The notes under the pieces are model-generated. The model worked only from the letters and a program-made list of their open reading frames with translations. It had not been told where the DNA came from and did no database searches. The translations under genes and the position numbers were made by a program. Shown here piece after piece: positions 61,456-64,000 of a stretch of DNA of 64,000 nt. Numbering within the stretch: position 1 is the stretch's first letter; every line of letters starts with the position of its first letter. The stretch comes from Arthrobacter sp. ISL-5. Its GTDB lineage: Bacteria > Actinomycetota > Actinomycetes > Actinomycetales > Micrococcaceae. The DNA lies in contig NZ_JAGGPM010000006.1 of assembly GCF_018613835.1 (NCBI RefSeq), positions 144,005 to 208,004 of the forward strand, written 5' to 3'.

Positions 61456-62211
61456 ATGCTTCGCCTGAAACGCCTTGCGGTCCTCACCCTTTTCGCGTTC
61501 TGTGTCATCACCGGTTTCACGTTCTGGGCGCTCCGTGTGACCGGTGCGGAGACCAGCGGGGCCAGGTCAGCACCGCCACAATCTGAGGCGAAACTCGAGG
61601 TGCTGTCAACCAACAGCACTCCGGCCGTGAACATCACCCAGGGCAGCTTTGACGCCCAGTGGCTCGCCCGGACTGCGGCGCGGACCGACATACCGGTCCG
61701 CGCGCTCCGGGCCTACGCGGCTGCGGCCGGGATGGCCAACGCCGCGGCACCAACGTGCGGGATCGGCTGGAACACGGTGGCGGCCATCGGCTTCATAGAA
61801 TCGGCCCACGGAACCCACGGCGGGGGAAGCCTGACTTCCGCCGGGCAGGCGAGCCGGCCCATTGTCGGCCCCGGCCTCAACGGCGATGGTTTCGCCGCCA
61901 TCCCTGATACAGACGACGGCGTCCTGGACGGCGATGCCCTTTGGGACCACGCCGTCGGACCAATGCAGTTCATTCCCTCCACCTGGCAGATGGCTGGGCA
62001 GGACGGGAACGGCGACGGAGAATCCGACCCCCTCAACATCGACGACGCCGCCCTAAGTGCGGCCTCGTACCTGTGCGCTGGCGGCCGTGATGTCACCACC
62101 GCCGAGGGATGGACCGGCGCCATCTACTCCTACAACCAGTCTGAGTACTACGTGAGCCAGGTGCGCGACCAGGCCATCGCCTACGCCGCACAGTCAGGCC
62201 CGGCCGGATAA
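61456..62211 (+). CDS. Exported lytic transglycosylase (MltB/SLT-like)
   Basis: This is a 251-residue protein. The N-terminal membrane/signal segment is LAVLTLFAFCVITGFTFWAL, in part. The catalytic domain has GWNTVAAIGFIESAHGTHGG, in part, with the catalytic Glu, VGPMQFIPSTW, and an EF-hand-like DGNGDGESDP. It closes with SYNQSEYYVSQV. It should cleave the peptidoglycan glycan strand. The TAGGCC just before the ATG is too close for a normal ribosome binding site. Confidence 0.92.
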   Translation: MLRLKRLAVLTLFAFCVITGFTFWALRVTGAETSGARSAPPQSEAKLEVLSTNSTPAVNITQGSFDAQWLARTAARTDIPVRALRAYAAAAGMANAAAPTCGIGWNTVAAIGFIESAHGTHGGGSLTSAGQASRPIVGPGLNGDGFAAIPDTDDGVLDGDALWDHAVGPMQFIPSTWQMAGQDGNGDGESDPLNIDDAALSAASYLCAGGRDVTTAEGWTGAIYSYNQSEYYVSQVRDQAIAYAAQSGPAG

Positions 62212-62263
62212 CTCCACGGTGCTGGTGCCCTCAAGGCACTACGCCGGACCGGTCTTTTGTCTG

Positions 62264-62491
62264 TTAGTTCGCCGGCTCTTCGCGTCGCTCGTGTGTCTGC
62301 CCGTAGGGAACATCGCGGCTTACAGCGACGGTGTAGCTGGTGTATCCGTGTTGGGTAACGAGGATGCCGTGGCGGCATTCCTTCATGGCCTGTTCGCGGG
62401 CGATCTCTACGGCGGCGTTCAGGTCGTTTTCGACGGTGTCCGGGTCGTGGGCGGTGATTTCCAGGACGACGTCCGAGTGGCGCTTGATCAT
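62264..62491 (-). CDS. Small hypothetical protein, 75 aa
   Basis: This small protein runs from ATG 62491 with a purine-rich AGAAAGAG upstream. The pattern is strand, helix (DLNAAVEIAREQAM), strand (HGILVTQHGYTSYTVAV, in part), with a polar tail. I do not recognise a family. The longer frame to 62659 is unlikely. It is convergent with the lytic transglycosylase gene. Confidence 0.65.
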   Translation of the reverse strand: MIKRHSDVVLEITAHDPDTVENDLNAAVEIAREQAMKECRHGILVTQHGYTSYTVAVSRDVPYGQTHERREEPAN

Positions 62492-62986
62492 CGTGGTCTC
62501 TTTCTCGATGGATGTGCCGGGGTTCTCAGCGGGCGCGGGCTTCCGGGGCCGGGCGCACCCGGGGAGGCGGAAAGCGGTGGTTCGAGAGGGGTTGCCCGGC
62601 ATTCTTGGATGGGGCGGTGGCCGGCCGTTGTACCCGGCGGGCTGGATCGGCGGAGACAATCTCCTGCGGATCTGTAGTCAGTGTGGATGATCGAAGGGCC
62701 GGACGCAATACAAAGTCCGAAAATGTCGGCTGTGTCGGTGCCGTGCCGCCTTCATTGAGCGGGCGGCGAACCTGCGTTGGATCAAGGCGTCCCGCCCCCT
62801 CGGGACGAAATTTACGCAGGTTCATGCGTGCGCCGCGGGCGTGAGAAATCAATCCGACCGCTCATCAGCGAGGTTCGTGAAACGCGCTGCAACAGCGACC
62901 GGCGCGGCTGCAGCCCAGTTGAATCCAACCGCCGGGCCGACTTCCGTCGTAGGCTGAATCTCGCACGTGACGAACAGGGGGCAGAG
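62492..62986. other. 495-bp region without a gene, containing a nested hairpin
   Basis: The main structure is a two-tier inverted repeat at 62768-62823. The outer stem is GAACCTGCGT with ACGCAGGTTC (10 bp) and the inner stem is CGTCCCG with CGGGACG (7 bp). A TAGGCT at 62950-62955 is a promoter-like box for the AlkD-like gene. No protein is supported. Confidence 0.5.
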
Positions 62987-63673
62987 GTGGCCGAGACGAC
63001 GCTGACCGAGACGATGGTGGCCGGGGTGATGGCCGAGCTGGCCGAGCTCGAGGACCCGAGGGCACGCGAGGTGAACGAGAAACACGGTGACGATCACGGT
63101 GTGAACCTCAGCAAGCTGCGCGCGCTCGCGAAGCGGCTGAAAACGCAGCAGGAACTCGCGTGCCAGCTCTGGGAGACGGGTGACACCGCGGCGAGACTGC
63201 TGGCGATCCTGATCTGCCGCCCGAAGGCGTTCGAGCTTGACGAGTTGGACGTCATGTCGCGCGAGGCGCGGACGCCCAAGGTGCACGGCTGGCTCGTGAA
63301 CTACGTGGTGAAGAAGAACCCGCACTCCGAAGAGCTGCGCCTGGCCTGGTCCGCCGATCCGGATCCGGTGGTCGCGAGTGCCGGCTGGGCGCTAACCACG
63401 GAACGCGTGACGAAGAAGCCCGAGGGTCTCGACCTCGCGGGACTGCTCGATGTCATCGAGGTGGAGATGAAAGACGCCCCGGATCGCCTGCAGTGGGCGA
63501 TGAACGAGTGCCTTGGTCAGATCGGGATCGAGCACGCCGGGCACCGTGCCCGTGCAATTGACATCGGTGAGCGCCTGGAGGTTCTCAAGGACTACCCGAC
63601 TTCCCCGGGCTGCACGTCTCCGTTCGTGCCCATCTGGATCACCGAGATGGTGCGCCGACAACACGATAAGTAG
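62987..63673 (+). CDS. AlkD-like DNA alkylation repair protein
   Basis: This 228-residue, all-helical HEAT-like repeat protein has VNLSKLRALAKRLKT, then LAILICRPKAFELDELD and WLVNYVVKKN, matching the AlkD/DNA alkylation repair family pattern. It ends with LQWAMNECLGQIGIEH. GTG 62987 is preferred because AGGGGG lies five bases before it; the frame is open to 62777 without other support. It should remove positively charged alkylated bases or bind damaged DNA. Confidence 0.85.
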   Translation: MAETTLTETMVAGVMAELAELEDPRAREVNEKHGDDHGVNLSKLRALAKRLKTQQELACQLWETGDTAARLLAILICRPKAFELDELDVMSREARTPKVHGWLVNYVVKKNPHSEELRLAWSADPDPVVASAGWALTTERVTKKPEGLDLAGLLDVIEVEMKDAPDRLQWAMNECLGQIGIEHAGHRARAIDIGERLEVLKDYPTSPGCTSPFVPIWITEMVRRQHDK

Positions 63674-64000
63674 GAAGGTTCGCGCTCACGCTCGTGCCGC
63701 TACTCCCTCAGAGGTTAGATCTACCTATGGGTTCCACCAAGAAGTGGATGTGGGCAAGCTCCAATGCAGTTGATCAGCCGGAAGTGAACCTGTGGCAGAC
63801 AGACTTGAGGCGTTTTCCTTACGGAGCCGTGGCGGCGGTAGGCCGGTTTCAGTGCCTTCCAGCAGCAGGGGGGCCATCCATCCTCTCGAACCGCTAACAC
63901 ACGAGCTCGAGGCCAGTGTCCGGCGCCCGAGGCTGAAGCAGACCGCCGACTCTGACCGTTCATCTTGTGCTGCTACAGCTAGTGTAGCGTGTCGTTGATT
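63674..64000. other. 327-bp terminal region, no gene seen
   Basis: GC content falls compared with the rest of the window. Only short open frames without family features or ribosome binding sites are present on both strands. A gene may begin beyond the window edge. Confidence 0.4.

Noticed and set aside
63694..63998. Short open frames at the right edge (67-80 codons)
   Set aside because: No family features, no ribosome binding sites and mutually overlapping on both strands.
1..64000. CRISPR arrays, tRNA genes, integrases, transposases or phage genes
   Set aside because: No regularly spaced repeats, no tRNA T-arm/anticodon patterns and no recombinase motifs were seen on either strand.

Overview
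The window is high-GC actinobacterial DNA and most resembles the Arthrobacter/Pseudarthrobacter branch of the Micrococcaceae. This is inferred from three things. First, there are actinobacterial-restricted families (DUF5997, DUF6421, a DUF4193 fragment, a DesA3-type desaturase with its reductase). Second, many starts look leaderless, with a TANNNT box exactly 6 nt before the start codon. Third, there are short palindromic repeats of the GAGCCTGTCGA type. No rRNA, tRNA, CRISPR array, transposase or phage gene was found.

Layout. 1-5990: the end of a Dpp/Opp-type ABC operon running into a sugar catabolic set (aldo/keto reductase, HpaI-type aldolase, sialidase-fold protein, SDR, DeoR regulator). 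6055-11075: a universal stress protein, a large secreted Fn3-type protein, and the divergent DUF5997 / orphan LysR-effector-domain pair. 11169-15498: pxpA, a pxpB-pxpC fusion and a biotin carboxylase-BCCP fusion. 15994-21766: a MarR-like regulator, a DUF6421-SDR pair and a polar amino acid ABC transporter. 21851-28666: a secreted YkuD-like protein, a shortened LacI-type regulator, and a sulfonate/organosulfur-type ABC importer with its FMN monooxygenase and flavin reductase. 28776-33297: an FMN reductase, a BASS symporter, a diguanylate cyclase, a GNAT and small proteins. 33507-39347: an NlpC/P60 endopeptidase under a c-di-AMP (ydaO) riboswitch, a broken SulP transporter, a RelA/SpoT synthetase, an alpha/beta hydrolase lipoprotein and an M16-like protease. 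39535-43454: a membrane desaturase with its ferredoxin reductase behind a short upstream peptide, a PfkB kinase and a PEBP protein. 43955-50081: a PepSY protein, a convergent two-component pair, and a sugar MFS transporter with a LacI regulator and a perfect operator.

50160-61410 is marked by gene decay. Remnants of an Lrp regulator, a mannitol dehydrogenase, an FAD monooxygenase, an AHSA1/SRPBCC protein, a GH15 enzyme and a DUF4193 protein lie between intact genes: gamma-glutamyltransferase, CapA, a phosphoribosyltransferase-hydrolase fusion, MarR, EamA, Lrp, cyclodeaminase and histidine phosphatase. The right end (61456-63673) carries a lytic transglycosylase, a small unknown protein and an AlkD-like DNA repair protein.

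The most interesting candidates are the biotin-linked 5-oxoprolinase-type operon, the apparent split LysR system, the DUF6421 protein with zincin-like motifs, the upstream peptide of the desaturase operon, and a terminator-bounded transcription unit at 43.5-43.9 kb with no recognisable gene. All functions come from reading motifs by eye; no database search was run.
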